Both the position numbers and the translations under genes were made by a program. A stretch of 64,000 nucleotides of DNA, taken from a filamentous cyanobacterium ESFC-1. GTDB taxonomy: Bacteria; Cyanobacteriota; Cyanobacteriia; Cyanobacteriales; Spirulinaceae. Below the pieces are notes generated by a model. It did not search any database and was not told the origin of the DNA. It was given only the letters and a program-made list of their open reading frames with translations. This document shows, in pieces, positions 34,501 to 43,545 of this stretch. Where the stretch lies: contig KB904821.1 of the NCBI GenBank assembly GCA_000380225.1, forward strand, positions 1,230,953-1,294,952. Direction: 5' to 3'. Within the stretch, counting starts at the first letter, position 1, and the number at the start of each line of letters is the position of its first letter.

Positions 34501-34531
34501 AAACCCCGATATCTTGAAGATACCGGGGTTT
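34501..34531 (+). terminator. AAACCCCG hairpin after TPR gene 1
   Basis: AAACCCCG-ATATC, the loop TTGAA, then GATAC-CGGGGTTT form a 12-pair stem with one mismatch. A TTTT run follows. It is one of three related AACCCCGG hairpins in the window and may double as a terminator or processing site between the TPR genes. Confidence 0.6.
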
Positions 34532-34563
34532 TGACTCCCAGAAACTTTTAAAAACGAATCATC

Positions 34564-36012
34564 ATGAGTGACAATCTACCTCCCATAGACTTACAATCTC
34601 TATCCCAAGAACAACTCAAAAATATCTGCTACGACTCTGCAGGACAACTGGTTTTTGCATCGTCCAATAACGCAGAAATCACACCCAATCTGCGGCCACC
34701 GACAATTCAAGAAAAAGCCCATTTGCGTATGGCATTTTATTATCTAAGACTTTATAAATCTGACAAAGATGCGAGTATTATTGAGCAAATTCGTGGCTAT
34801 ATCGAGGCATTTCACCACTTTTGTCAACTCTCGGCTTGGTCAGCCGCTTGGCAAGTTTTAGAAATGCCTGTATTTACCGGAAAAAAGCTTTACGAACAGT
34901 TTAGAGATTGGGGCTATTATCGCGAACAAGTCGAGATTTATCCGCAGCTATTTGGCAAAATTGATTCTAAAACAGATTGTATTTTATATTACCAAATGGG
35001 TCATGCTCACTACAATTTATGTCAAAAGGAAACGGCTCGTCAATATTTTCAGAAACAACTCGATCTTGCACAGCAAATCGGGGATAAAAGTCTAGAAGCT
35101 TTGGCTTGGGGAAGGTTAGGTACAATAGCGGCTAAATCTAATCACACTTCCCAAGCAATCACTTATTATCAAAAGCAGTTAGAACTTGCTAATCTAGTTG
35201 ATGATAAATTTTCAATTATTATGGCTTTGGAGAGTTTAGGGCTTGCCGAAGATCATTTCACTAATCGTAAGCAAAGATATTATTACCTCAATAAAGCTCT
35301 TTTGATAGCTCGTAAATACAGTTCAGATGATTTTCATAGAATATTGTTTTATATCAATACAATCAACATAACACAAGGTGACATAGAACAAAGAATAGCT
35401 TCTTTCAATCAGCAATTGTCTTTTTTTAGGGATACGAAAAATACTTATATGGAAAGTTTTATTTTAACAATATCATCCAATTGTTATAGTTTAGAATGCA
35501 AAGCTGATAAGGCTTTAATTTGTGTCCAAAAATCTCTACTTTTATGTCATGAACATAATTATTACTATCAAAAAAAACATGCTTTAAATAGTGCAGGAAT
35601 TATTCATGCTTATTATTTAAAAGATTATCAAAAAGGTTTAGAGTATTTCCGAGAAAGTTTAGCGATCTCGCCAGAATTTAGCGATCTTTATATAACCTCA
35701 ACTGTTTATTCTAATATTTCGTACTGTTATGGCTGCTTGGAACAAACCCAAAAAGCAATTTTTTATGCCAAAAAAGCAATTATATTAGCTCGAAAAAGCA
35801 AGCGTAAAGAGACTGAAGCTACTGGATTATCTATGATTGGGAATGCCTACTGGCAAAACGGACAGCGGGTTTTAGGTCTGGTTATTGCCTTAAAAGCTTT
35901 ATTTATTATGCCTCCTTGGAAAAGTGCCAATGGTCGGCTTTTATTCCAACAAATAAAGGCAGCATTAGGGGAATTACCACGAAAGTTATTTCAGAAAATG
36001 AGTTCAAAATAA
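34564..36012 (+). CDS. TPR-repeat protein 2, paralogue of the preceding gene
   Basis: The 482-residue protein shares the entry domain (DLQSLSQEQLKNICYDSAGQ, KAHLRMAFYYLRLYKSDKDA), the middle FHHFCQLSAWSAAWQVLEMP, a WGYYREQVEIYPQLFGKI block and the C-terminal PPWKSANGRL with gene 1. The central TPR units have diverged strongly (e.g. YYYLNKALLIARKYSSDDFH). That is the pattern expected if ends bind a common partner and the middle binds variable ligands. It starts at an ATG and is AT-rich. The tandem pair arose by duplication. Confidence 0.8.
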   Translation: MSDNLPPIDLQSLSQEQLKNICYDSAGQLVFASSNNAEITPNLRPPTIQEKAHLRMAFYYLRLYKSDKDASIIEQIRGYIEAFHHFCQLSAWSAAWQVLEMPVFTGKKLYEQFRDWGYYREQVEIYPQLFGKIDSKTDCILYYQMGHAHYNLCQKETARQYFQKQLDLAQQIGDKSLEALAWGRLGTIAAKSNHTSQAITYYQKQLELANLVDDKFSIIMALESLGLAEDHFTNRKQRYYYLNKALLIARKYSSDDFHRILFYINTINITQGDIEQRIASFNQQLSFFRDTKNTYMESFILTISSNCYSLECKADKALICVQKSLLLCHEHNYYYQKKHALNSAGIIHAYYLKDYQKGLEYFRESLAISPEFSDLYITSTVYSNISYCYGCLEQTQKAIFYAKKAIILARKSKRKETEATGLSMIGNAYWQNGQRVLGLVIALKALFIMPPWKSANGRLLFQQIKAALGELPRKLFQKMSSK

Positions 36013-36022
36013 TACAATACAA

Positions 36023-36057
36023 TAGAACCCCGGTTTCTTGAATAAACCGGGGTTCTA
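36023..36057 (+). terminator. TAGAACCCCGGTTT hairpin after TPR gene 2
   Basis: A 14-bp perfect stem, TAGAACCCCGGTTT (36023-36036) and AAACCGGGGTTCTA (36044-36057), lies around a seven-base loop, 10 bases after the stop. It belongs to the same family as 27057-27122. No long T run follows. Confidence 0.65.
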
Positions 36058-36091
36058 ACATACTCTCCAAAAATCAATATTAAAAAACTGC

Positions 36092-37015
36092 ATGATTTAT
36101 TTAACCGAAACCTCTGAAATACAAGACGCGATCGCGCACTTTTCCAACGCCAAAACCTTATGGTTAGATACCGAAGTCGCAGACTATACCACCAAAAAGC
36201 CCCGACTTTCATTAATTCAAATTCTCAGGGATTCTACGGATATGAAAGGCGATCGCGTCACCATTTTAGATGTATTAGACCGCGATGAACTCATCACTGA
36301 GTTTATCGACAAAATCATGCTCAATCCTGACATTGAAAAAGTCTTTCATAATGCGTCTTATGATGTGCGCTTACTGGGGAATAAAAAAGCTAAAAACATT
36401 ACCTGTACCCTCGAATTAGTCAAACAAATTCCCTATTACCTCGTCCCCCTCGACAACTACCAACTCGCAACCCTAGCGACGAAATTGTGTCACTTTCCCC
36501 CTATTGACAAATCCCTGCAAAGTAGCGACTGGGGGGAACGTCCTTTGAGCGATCGCCACCTCAACTATGCCAAAATGGACACGGTGTACCTCGCACAAGT
36601 CCATCACCGCTTGCTGCAACTGCGTCAAATGGTCGAAGTCGATCCCCACACCGACAACATCGACCAATTAATTCACCGCTATCGCCAAATCGAGCAACAA
36701 TGGCTCAAATACGATACCGAGGTTAAACATATCAAAAATCGCCTTACCGCCGCCATGCAAGCCCAAAATCGCACCACTCAGGCAGGATTTACCCTCAAAG
36801 AACAGAATCGCACCACTACTAAAATTAGCTTCAAAGACTTAGCCCAAGCCAGCCAAGAATTAGGGCTTGACCTCGACCTAGCCATAACCCTCACCAAAGC
36901 CATACAAAAAGAGTTGGGAGAGGATTTCGAGAAACTTCCCGTTAGCCAAGAAACCAAAACCTCGACCCAACTCAAAATTAGCGATCCTGACGACGATGAA
37001 ACCGTCCCCTTTTAG
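36092..37015 (+). CDS. RNase D-like 3'-5' exonuclease
   Basis: The 307-residue protein is a DEDDy exonuclease. Exo I is LWLDTEV (Asp, Glu), Exo II is VFHNASYDVRLL (Asp), Exo III is NYAKMDTVYL (Tyr, Asp). After the nuclease core (about 1-180) the remaining part is a Lys/Gln-rich helical tail that lacks a clear HRDC domain. RNase D enzymes trim tRNA and other structured RNA 3' ends. The cyanobacterial proteins are annotated as 'ribonuclease D' or '3'-5' exonuclease'. The gene begins just after the hairpin that closes the TPR genes. Confidence 0.88.
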   Translation: MIYLTETSEIQDAIAHFSNAKTLWLDTEVADYTTKKPRLSLIQILRDSTDMKGDRVTILDVLDRDELITEFIDKIMLNPDIEKVFHNASYDVRLLGNKKAKNITCTLELVKQIPYYLVPLDNYQLATLATKLCHFPPIDKSLQSSDWGERPLSDRHLNYAKMDTVYLAQVHHRLLQLRQMVEVDPHTDNIDQLIHRYRQIEQQWLKYDTEVKHIKNRLTAAMQAQNRTTQAGFTLKEQNRTTTKISFKDLAQASQELGLDLDLAITLTKAIQKELGEDFEKLPVSQETKTSTQLKISDPDDDETVPF

Positions 37016-37085
37016 GCATTAGGCAGTGGGCAGCTTTGCTGTAGGGGGAGTGGGATTTCTGGGCTAGTGGACAGTCGGCAATCGG

Positions 37086-37154
37086 GATAACTAATAACCA
37101 ATAACCAATAACCAATAACAAACAACCAACAACAAATGACCAATGACCAATGAC
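37086..37154. repeat. Heptamer repeats (ACCAATA / ACCAACA / ACCAATG)
   Basis: Ten seven-base units run between the convergent RNase D-like gene and aroF. They end next to the aroF stop codon. Confidence 0.75.
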
Positions 37155-37158
37155 CAAC

Positions 37159-38217
37159 TTACGCGATCGCCATCGCCGATTTTGGCCAGCGATTCACCGC
37201 ATTACCAATCACCGCCAACTCCTGCATCAAACCATCAAACCGTTCGGGATTCAGAGATTGCGGCCCGTCCGATAACGCCTTAGCCGGATTCGGGTGAACT
37301 TCAATCATCAAAGAATCCGTCCCTCCCGCGATCGCCGCCTTGGCCATTGCAGGAACAAACTCCCAGCGTCCTGTCCCGTGACTGGGGTCAATCATAATCG
37401 GTAAATGGGTGAGCGATCGCAACACAGGTAAAACCGCCAAATCCAGCGTATTCCGGGCATGAGAACGGTCAAACGTGCGAATCCCCCGCTCGCATAAAAT
37501 CACATTGGGATTTCCCGCCGCTAACACATATTCTGCCGCCATCAACCACTCATCAATCGTCGCCGACATCCCCCGCTTCAGCAAAACAGGCTTCGGTTGT
37601 GCGCCGACCTTCTTCAACAACGCGAAATTGTGCATATTTCGCGCCCCCACTTGCAACACATCCGCCACTTCTCCGACTTTTTCCACATCGGCGGTATCCA
37701 TCACTTCCGTAATAATCCCCAATCCCGACGCTTCCCGGGCCGCGGCCAGCAAATCTAACGCACTTTCTCCGTGACCTTGAAACGCATAAGGAGAAGTCCG
37801 GGGTTTATACGCCCCCCCGCGCAAAAACTTGGCCCCGGCGGCTTTGACTCGTTGGGCCGTTTCGATAATCATGGCTTCGTTTTCCACCGAACATGGCCCC
37901 GCAACCACCACAATCGGGTGACTTTCCCCAAACGGTACATCACCATCGGGGGTACTAACCCATACTTCCCCCGCTTCTCCGTGACGAAACTCGCGGCTTG
38001 CCCGTTTGTAGGGACGTTCGACCCGCAAAACCTGCTCGATCCACTCGCTATTTTCTTCGATTTGTTCTTCGTTAAGGCTTGCGGTTTCCCCCACCAAACC
38101 AATCACAACTTTATGCTTACCGATAATGGCTTCGGGGGACAATCCCCAGGCTTCAAATTCTTGACAAAGGCGGTCGATTTCTGTTTGGGGTGAACCGACT
38201 TTCATAACAACGATCAT
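37159..38217 (-). CDS. aroF: 3-deoxy-7-phosphoheptulonate synthase (type I beta, AroF)
   Basis: DAHP synthase condenses phosphoenolpyruvate with erythrose 4-phosphate, the first step of the shikimate pathway. The 352-residue protein has an N-terminal ferredoxin-like (ACT-like) regulatory part (1-85: MKVGSPQTEIDRLCQEFEAW) as in type I-beta enzymes. The catalytic barrel follows, with VVAGPCSVEN, FLRGGAYKPRTSPYAFQGHG (split here), the metal-binding Cys in the AGPCSVEN loop, GARNMHNFALLKKVG, KPVLLKRGMSAT, ILCERGIRTFD and MIDPSHGTGRWEFV. It starts at an ATG, possibly at the second Met. Confidence 0.93.
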   Translation of the reverse strand: MIVVMKVGSPQTEIDRLCQEFEAWGLSPEAIIGKHKVVIGLVGETASLNEEQIEENSEWIEQVLRVERPYKRASREFRHGEAGEVWVSTPDGDVPFGESHPIVVVAGPCSVENEAMIIETAQRVKAAGAKFLRGGAYKPRTSPYAFQGHGESALDLLAAAREASGLGIITEVMDTADVEKVGEVADVLQVGARNMHNFALLKKVGAQPKPVLLKRGMSATIDEWLMAAEYVLAAGNPNVILCERGIRTFDRSHARNTLDLAVLPVLRSLTHLPIMIDPSHGTGRWEFVPAMAKAAIAGGTDSLMIEVHPNPAKALSDGPQSLNPERFDGLMQELAVIGNAVNRWPKSAMAIA

Positions 38218-38588
38218 GATAAATATTAAATGATTGCAATATAAGGGTTATTCGCAATTTTAGTTTAACGAATTCAGCGATCGCACAATTACCCATTACC
38301 CATTGTGACAAGTTAAGGTTGGGGTTTGATTGTCAAATTTTTTGTAGGGGCGGGGTTTCCCCGTCCAATCTTAGGTTTTAGCGACACATCCCCATCTAAA
38401 CCCGCAAACATAACAAGCGTTATGTCGCACATAACAACTGTTATGCGATCGCATCTGCTTGACACAAACGCGATCGCATTAACTTGCCTATTTTAATCGG
38501 CGGACTTCTTTAGGGGAACCAACGTTGAATTGGGACGAATAGACCCTAACCCATAACCAATGACCAATGACAAAGGACTAAAACAAGC
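38218..38588. other. Intergenic stretch with HIP1 copies and G/C hairpins
   Basis: No gene is seen. It holds an inverted GGGGCGGGGTTTCCCCGTCC element near 38346 (a similar one occurs after the AI-2E gene at 40484), the CATAAC/GTTATG operator array at 38409-38445, two HIP1 sites and heptamer repeats near 38548-38580. Confidence 0.6.
38409..38445. promoter_or_regulatory. Four alternating CATAAC/GTTATG half-sites
   Basis: CATAAC-aagc-GTTATG-tcgca-CATAAC-aact-GTTATG: two identical 16-bp dyads whose starts are 21 bases apart, i.e. two DNA turns. They lie about 195-230 bases upstream of the aroF start, on the side where its promoter would be. Such a layout is typical of a dimeric repressor or activator binding cooperatively. 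The protein is not known. Confidence 0.5.
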
Positions 38589-39053
38589 TTATTCCTTTTG
38601 CGATCGCGCCGACCGCCAAGCTGCTGTAGTACGGCTAAAATTTAATTTAAATTCATCAAATCCGAGCAAATTCCCAATCCGTTCCTCATCCCAGGAAGCC
38701 GAAAATAAGCCGTAACTTAACCCTAAAACGCCCAAACCAAAAAAACCAGAACTCACCAAAACAGCAGCATAAGGCGGAATCACCAAGATTTTTTGGCTGA
38801 CAATCCAGTAAAACGCCAACAAACTAACCACCCCTAAACTCGTCGGAATGCCGCATAATATTGCCATACGGCGAATCATGCGTTTGCTGACCGCATCGGG
38901 AATTGCCGATAAACTGGCTTCGCTTTTAGGGTTTCTTGGGGTTTTGGCTTGGGGCTGCGGTGTAGAATTCGGTTTTTTCGGGGGATTTTTCTTCTTTTTT
39001 TGCCGAGGTTCAAACGGCAAAGATTCCCGTTTATTTTCGTCAGGAGAAGCCAT
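38589..39053 (-). CDS. PAM68-family photosystem II assembly protein (DUF3464)
   Basis: This 154-residue protein has a basic, disordered Lys/Pro-rich N-terminus (1-50). Two transmembrane helices follow (LCGIPTSLGVVSLLAFYWIV and AAVLVSSGFFGLGVLGLSYG), then the conserved GLFSASWDEERIGNLLGFDE. PAM68 assists PSII assembly at the ribosome exit (with D1 and CP47). It lies 15 bases downstream of rpsO on the same strand, an arrangement kept in many cyanobacteria, so the two are co-transcribed. Confidence 0.9.
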   Translation of the reverse strand: MASPDENKRESLPFEPRQKKKKNPPKKPNSTPQPQAKTPRNPKSEASLSAIPDAVSKRMIRRMAILCGIPTSLGVVSLLAFYWIVSQKILVIPPYAAVLVSSGFFGLGVLGLSYGLFSASWDEERIGNLLGFDEFKLNFSRTTAAWRSARSQKE

Positions 39054-39068
39054 AAAAGGTCTTAAAAT

Positions 39069-39338
39069 TTAGCGACGGATACCGAGACGGCGGATTAACT
39101 GTTGATAATGCTCGTAATCTTGCTTTTGGATATAAGTCAACAAGCGACGACGACGACCAATGAGTTTTAATAAACCCAGTCTAGAAGCATGATCTTTTTT
39201 ATTGACTTTGAGATGTTGCGTCAAACTGTTGATGCGATCGCTGAGAATCGCGACTTGCACATCCGACGATCCGGTGTCGGTTCCGTGAACTTGGTATTCA
39301 GAAATTAACTCTTGTTTGCGCTCTTGGGTAATAGACAT
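39069..39338 (-). CDS. rpsO: 30S ribosomal protein S15
   Basis: The 89-residue protein [20 protein letters not shown]...is a canonical S15, with [39 protein letters not shown] and the end [15 protein letters not shown]15 binds 16S rRNA helices 20-22 and starts assembly of the small-subunit platform. It is first in a two-gene unit with the PAM68 gene. In many bacteria S15 represses its own mRNA through the leader. No such fold was identified here. Confidence 0.97.
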   Translation of the reverse strand: MSITQERKQELISEYQVHGTDTGSSDVQVAILSDRINSLTQHLKVNKKDHASRLGLLKLIGRRRRLLTYIQKQDYEHYQQLIRRLGIRR

Positions 39339-39447
39339 GATATCTACTTGAGTGACATCCTAATAAACACAGCAGTCTACTATTGTATCTTACCCAGAAC
39401 GAAACTCCGGGCTTCTTCTTAAAATTTTAGCGGGAACGAACATCATT

Positions 39448-40476
39448 GTGAACTTTGCTCAATGGCTTGGTTTTATCGGGCTTATCATCGCCCTTTATGT
39501 TCTTTGGCAACTCAAGCAACTTTTATTACTCATCTTTTGTGCCGTGGTTCTCGCCACTGCCCTAAACCGGCTTGTCACTTGGTTGCAGCGCCGCAATCTC
39601 CGCCATTCTAGCGCCGTCTGGCTGACCCTTATCTTTTGCGTGTTATTTACCATTTTGTTCGTCTGGCTGGTCATCCCGCCCTTTTTCGAGCAGTTTCAGC
39701 GCCTTCTCGAACTCATCCCTCGGGCCTTGGGTCGCCTCAGCCGCGACATCAGCGACTTGCAAGGTAACTTACCTGACTTTGTACCCCAACCCCCCAACCT
39801 CGCGGAAATCATTGCCCAACTGCCCCCCATCACCACCAACATTCTCGCGAACTTTCTCACCTTTTTTTCCACTTCCTTCAACACCCTACTGCAAATCCTC
39901 TTGGTGTTGGTCTTAACCCTGATGATGCTCTTTTCCCCACAACCCTATCGTCGGGGGTTTTTGCGCTTATTTCCATCCTTTTATCGCCGTCGCGCCGACT
40001 ACATCCTCACCCAATCCGAAATCGCCCTCGGTAATTGGTTAAGCGGGATGGTTATTAACTGCTTATTTATCGGCATTGCCAGTGGAATTGGATTATGGTT
40101 ACTCCGCGTCCCCCTAGTCCTCGTCCATGCCCTTTTAGCCGGAGTCCTCAACTTCATCCCCAACATCGGCCCCTTAGTCAGTGCAATTTTTCCCGTCACC
40201 ATTGCCCTCCTCGATGATCCCTGGAAAATTATCGCCGTCTTAATTCTTTATTTCGCCATTCAAAACGTCGAAAGTTACTGGCTTTCCCCCACCGTCATGG
40301 CCAACAAAGTCTCCCTGCTGCCCGCCGTCACCCTCACCGCCCAAATCTTTTTCGTGAAAACCTTTGGCATACTGGGACTCATGCTGGCACTTCCGCTTAC
40401 TGTTGTTGCTAAAACTTGGATCGAAGAAGTGGTGTTTTGCGATATTTTGGATCGCTGGAATTGTTCTGGGCAGTAG
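39448..40476 (+). CDS. AI-2E family transporter (DUF20)
   Basis: The 342-residue membrane protein starts at a GTG and has the family layout: two or three N-terminal helices (LGFIGLIIALYVLWQL, LLLLIFCAVVLATALNRL), a central amphipathic domain (about 70-150), and a C-terminal cluster of four or five helices. The family signatures NFIPNIGPLVSAIFP and PTVMANKVSLLPAVTLTAQI are present. Members transport autoinducer-2 in a few cases and other ions in others. The true substrate is unknown. It is divergent from rpsO. Confidence 0.88.
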   Translation: MNFAQWLGFIGLIIALYVLWQLKQLLLLIFCAVVLATALNRLVTWLQRRNLRHSSAVWLTLIFCVLFTILFVWLVIPPFFEQFQRLLELIPRALGRLSRDISDLQGNLPDFVPQPPNLAEIIAQLPPITTNILANFLTFFSTSFNTLLQILLVLVLTLMMLFSPQPYRRGFLRLFPSFYRRRADYILTQSEIALGNWLSGMVINCLFIGIASGIGLWLLRVPLVLVHALLAGVLNFIPNIGPLVSAIFPVTIALLDDPWKIIAVLILYFAIQNVESYWLSPTVMANKVSLLPAVTLTAQIFFVKTFGILGLMLALPLTVVAKTWIEEVVFCDILDRWNCSGQ

Positions 40477-40587
40477 GCCTATAGGGGCGGGGTTTTCCCG
40501 CCCAAGAGTGGGGCGAACGGGAAGAAATCACCAATTTAGTTAAGTAGAGGGCGTTATTGACGCACCTGACGAAATTCAACCAACCCC

Positions 40588-41919
40588 TTAATCTTCCTCG
40601 GTTTCTGCCGTTTCCGTCCGCAACCTTACTGATTCGGCGTGAGAATGCAGTCCTTCGGCATTGGCTAGGGTTTGAATCGCCCCAGACATCTTATCGAGGG
40701 CAGTGGGGGAATATTGAATCAAACTCGAATGCTTCATAAAGGTTTCGACTCCCAACGCCGAGGCATAACGAGCCGCCCCAGAAGTGGGTAGGGTGTGATT
40801 CGGCCCGGCAAGGTAATCCCCTACAGCTTCGGGGGTGGAATTGCCCAAAAAGATTGCCCCAGCGTGGCGAATTTGCTCCAGTAAGTCCCACGGTTCGGCA
40901 ATTTCGAGTTCTAAGTGTTCCGGGGCGAAAACGTTTGAGAGACGGGCAGCCGTACTGAGATTATCCACTACCACAATTACGCCGTAATGAGCCAGGGCTT
41001 TTTCTGTGAGCAAGCGGCGGGGATGGTTGAGTAACTGCTGCTCGATTTCCCGTTGCACTTTGCTGGCTAAATCGGCATTGGTGGTAATGAGAATAGCGGC
41101 AGCGAGGGGGTCGTGTTCGGCTTGGGCGAGGAGGTCTGCCGCAACATGGGTGGGGTTGGCTTGCTTGTCGGCAATGATGAGAACTTCAGAAGGGCCCGCG
41201 AGGGAGTCAATGCCCACAACGCCATACACCAGTTTTTTGGCGAGGGTGACGTAGATGTTGCCGGGCCCGGTAATTACGTCTACTTTGGGGATGGTCTTGG
41301 TACCATAAGCCAAGGCCGCGATCGCCTGTGCGCCCCCCACGCGATAAATTTCAGTAATACCCGCTTCTTGGGCAGCGACCAACACCGCCGGATTGATTTT
41401 ACCGCCGTCACTGGGGGGAGTGACCATCACAATGCGAGAGACATTCGCGACTTGGGCCGGAACCGCATTCATTAACACGGTACTCGGATAAGCCGCCCGT
41501 CCCCCCGGAACGTACAAGCCAGCACTATCAACCGGAGTGTAGCGTTTCCCCAAAGCAATGTCATAATCGCCAAACTGCACCCAGGATTTGGGAATGCGCT
41601 GGCGATGAAACGCCTCGATTTGTTGACGCGCTAAAACAATAGCATTGAGCAGGTCTTGGGGAACTTGTTGATACGCCGCGTCGAGTTCCGAACCGCTTAC
41701 CCGCAGTTGGTCAAGGGTCAGGGTTTGCCGGTCAAATTCGGCGGTGTATTCGAGCAGGGCTTTGTCCCCCTGGCGCTGGACGGTTTGCAGGATTTCCCGT
41801 ACCGTCGCTTCTTTGTGTAGCGTTTCGCCGTCGAAGGTGCGATCGCTAATCCGTTTGAGTTCCGCTTGTGCCTCAGCTTCCTGAGTGATGATTCGCAGCA
41901 TTGAAGTCTGGATGCCCAT
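40588..41919 (-). CDS. hisD: Histidinol dehydrogenase
   Basis: HisD carries out the last two steps of histidine synthesis, oxidising L-histidinol to L-histidine with NAD+ and Zn2+. The protein contains the histidinol dehydrogenase signature [20 protein letters not shown] (split here) followed by [16 protein letters not shown] (the His/Glu metal and catalytic residues). It also has [33 protein letters not shown] and the C-terminal [12 protein letters not shown]. It has 443 residues from 41919; an internal ATG at 41901 gives MLRIITQ, the usual start of the family. It is divergent from rpsT. Confidence 0.95.
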   Translation of the reverse strand: MGIQTSMLRIITQEAEAQAELKRISDRTFDGETLHKEATVREILQTVQRQGDKALLEYTAEFDRQTLTLDQLRVSGSELDAAYQQVPQDLLNAIVLARQQIEAFHRQRIPKSWVQFGDYDIALGKRYTPVDSAGLYVPGGRAAYPSTVLMNAVPAQVANVSRIVMVTPPSDGGKINPAVLVAAQEAGITEIYRVGGAQAIAALAYGTKTIPKVDVITGPGNIYVTLAKKLVYGVVGIDSLAGPSEVLIIADKQANPTHVAADLLAQAEHDPLAAAILITTNADLASKVQREIEQQLLNHPRRLLTEKALAHYGVIVVVDNLSTAARLSNVFAPEHLELEIAEPWDLLEQIRHAGAIFLGNSTPEAVGDYLAGPNHTLPTSGAARYASALGVETFMKHSSLIQYSPTALDKMSGAIQTLANAEGLHSHAESVRLRTETAETEED

Positions 41920-42296
41920 TCTTGCGATTGGCCGATACCTAGTCTTGCGTTCAACACCGATCTCGGTTGAACCAGAGCCGGGTCTAAACTATAAGACTTT
42001 AGCTCTTATAGCTTAACGTGGATTTTCCGCCTCCGTCGTAACTTCAGCAAGAGATGTTATAAGATAGAATCTGGTGGGGAAATTTGTGCTGCCCCGGCTG
42101 AAGTGTCAGGCTAAGAAGTGTTATAATAGCATACCTTAACTCAACCTGGCTTGGGTCTGAAGGGATTTTGGCAAGCCCCAAAACTTTTCTAGGCCAAGCT
42201 TGAACGAGACGGTGACCCCTTGTCTGCTGTTTCTGTTTTATTGAGAATGCAAAAATTAGTTTTTGATTTTTTTAGACTTAATTAGAAGGGACGACT
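41920..42296. other. Divergent hisD/rpsT promoter region
   Basis: No gene is seen. GTTCAA (41949) and TTGAAC (41967-41972) frame a hairpin close to the hisD start. Further right are AT-rich tracts with TATAAT-like boxes, then an approximately 170-base leader for rpsT containing several direct G/C-rich short repeats. S20 leaders can be regulatory, but no known leader fold is claimed. Confidence 0.45.
42122..42127 (+). promoter_or_regulatory. Possible -10 box (TATAAT) upstream of rpsT
   Basis: A perfect TATAAT lies at 42122-42127, 170 bases before the rpsT start. A matching -35 box is weak. If used, the rpsT transcript would carry a long leader. Confidence 0.3.
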
Positions 42297-42596
42297 GTGG
42301 CTAACTCTAAATCTGCGCTCAAACGTATTCAAATCGCTGAACGAAATCGACTCCAGAACAAATTTTATAAATCAGCAGTAAGAACCTTAATGAAAAAGTG
42401 TTTGATCGCGGCACAAGATTATAGTGCCGAACAAACGCCAGAAGCGAAAACCAAAGTAGACCAAGCTTTAGCGGCAGCTTACAGCAAAATCGACAAAGCC
42501 GTAAAGCGGGGTGTCTTACACAAAAATAACGGCGCACGGAAAAAAGCCCGTTTAGCCAAAGCGGTGAAAAAAGTAACCCTGGCTGAAGCTTCCTAG
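42297..42596 (+). CDS. rpsT: 30S ribosomal protein S20
   Basis: The 99-residue, very basic protein begins with (GTG) [20 protein letters not shown] and continues with [40 protein letters not shown] (split here): a canonical S20. It binds the 5' and 3' minor domains of 16S rRNA. It starts at a GTG with GAAGGGAC ten bases upstream. In cyanobacteria rpsT often precedes tatD and rpoB, as here. Confidence 0.96.
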   Translation: MANSKSALKRIQIAERNRLQNKFYKSAVRTLMKKCLIAAQDYSAEQTPEAKTKVDQALAAAYSKIDKAVKRGVLHKNNGARKKARLAKAVKKVTLAEAS

Positions 42597-42714
42597 AAAA
42601 TTAACGGCGCAGTCTTCGGTCTTTTCAACCCGGTTCATAAGGCGGTCTGAGATTGCCTTGTGGCCTCCCTTATCACCCCCCCAGAGGGGTCTTTCGTCAG
42701 CCCACTCCTCAAAA

Positions 42715-43485
42715 ATGCAGTTAATAGATACGCACGTTCATATTAACTTTGACGTTTTTCAGCAAGACTTGAAAGCTTTACAGCAGCGCTGGCAAGATGC
42801 GGGAGTTGTCCATCTCATTCATTCTTGCGTCGAACCCAGCGAATTTTCCAGTATTCAAGCCTTAGCTGATTGCTTCAGTGAATTGTCCTTTGCCGTGGGT
42901 TTGCATCCCCTCGATGCCGCCAAATGGACTCCCACCTCGGCGGCGGAACTCTTAACCCTGGCTCAATCAGACCCTCGGATTGTAGCGATTGGCGAGTTAG
43001 GACTCGATTATTTCAAAGCCGAGAACCAACAACAACAAATGGAGGTGTGTCGAGGGCAACTGGCGATCGCGCAACAACTGAATAAACCCATTATCGTCCA
43101 TTGTCGCGATGCTGCCGCCCCCTTGCGCGAACTCTTTGCCGAATTTAACAATTTGCGGGGAGTGATGCACTGTTGGGCTGGCAATCCTGAAGAAACCCAA
43201 TGGTTTCTGGATTTAGGCTTTTACATCAGTTTTAGCGGCATTGTCACCTTCAAAAAAGCCGAGGCTATCCAAGCTTCTGCTCAAATGGTACCGAGCGATC
43301 GCCTGTTAGTCGAAACCGACTGCCCCTTTTTAGCCCCCGTTCCCAAACGGGGTAAACGCAATGAACCCGCTTATGTGCGTCATGTCGCCGAAAAAGTCGC
43401 TCAACTCCGGGGCATTTCCCTTGAAACCCTCGCCGCTCAAACCACCGAAAACGCCTGCACCCTCTTTAACCTCAATCTGAACTAA
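42715..43485 (+). CDS. TatD-family metal-dependent hydrolase
   Basis: Starting at the ATG at 42715 the protein has 256 residues and begins [19 protein letters not shown]. The frame is open 57 bases further upstream, but that extension is not conserved in the family. The HxH motif (THVHI), Glu in GELGLDY, His in IVHCRDA, VMHCWAG and the final Asp in [14 protein letters not shown] complete the metal site. TatD proteins are 3'-5' DNases or RNA/DNA repair and quality-control hydrolases. It lies between rpsT and rpoB on the same strand, a commonly kept order. Confidence 0.9.
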   Translation: MQLIDTHVHINFDVFQQDLKALQQRWQDAGVVHLIHSCVEPSEFSSIQALADCFSELSFAVGLHPLDAAKWTPTSAAELLTLAQSDPRIVAIGELGLDYFKAENQQQQMEVCRGQLAIAQQLNKPIIVHCRDAAAPLRELFAEFNNLRGVMHCWAGNPEETQWFLDLGFYISFSGIVTFKKAEAIQASAQMVPSDRLLVETDCPFLAPVPKRGKRNEPAYVRHVAEKVAQLRGISLETLAAQTTENACTLFNLNLN

Positions 43486-43545
43486 AGAGGGCGTTTTAGT
43501 TCCCTATCTGCCCTCAAGAGCAACTCAAAAACCCAAACACTTTCT

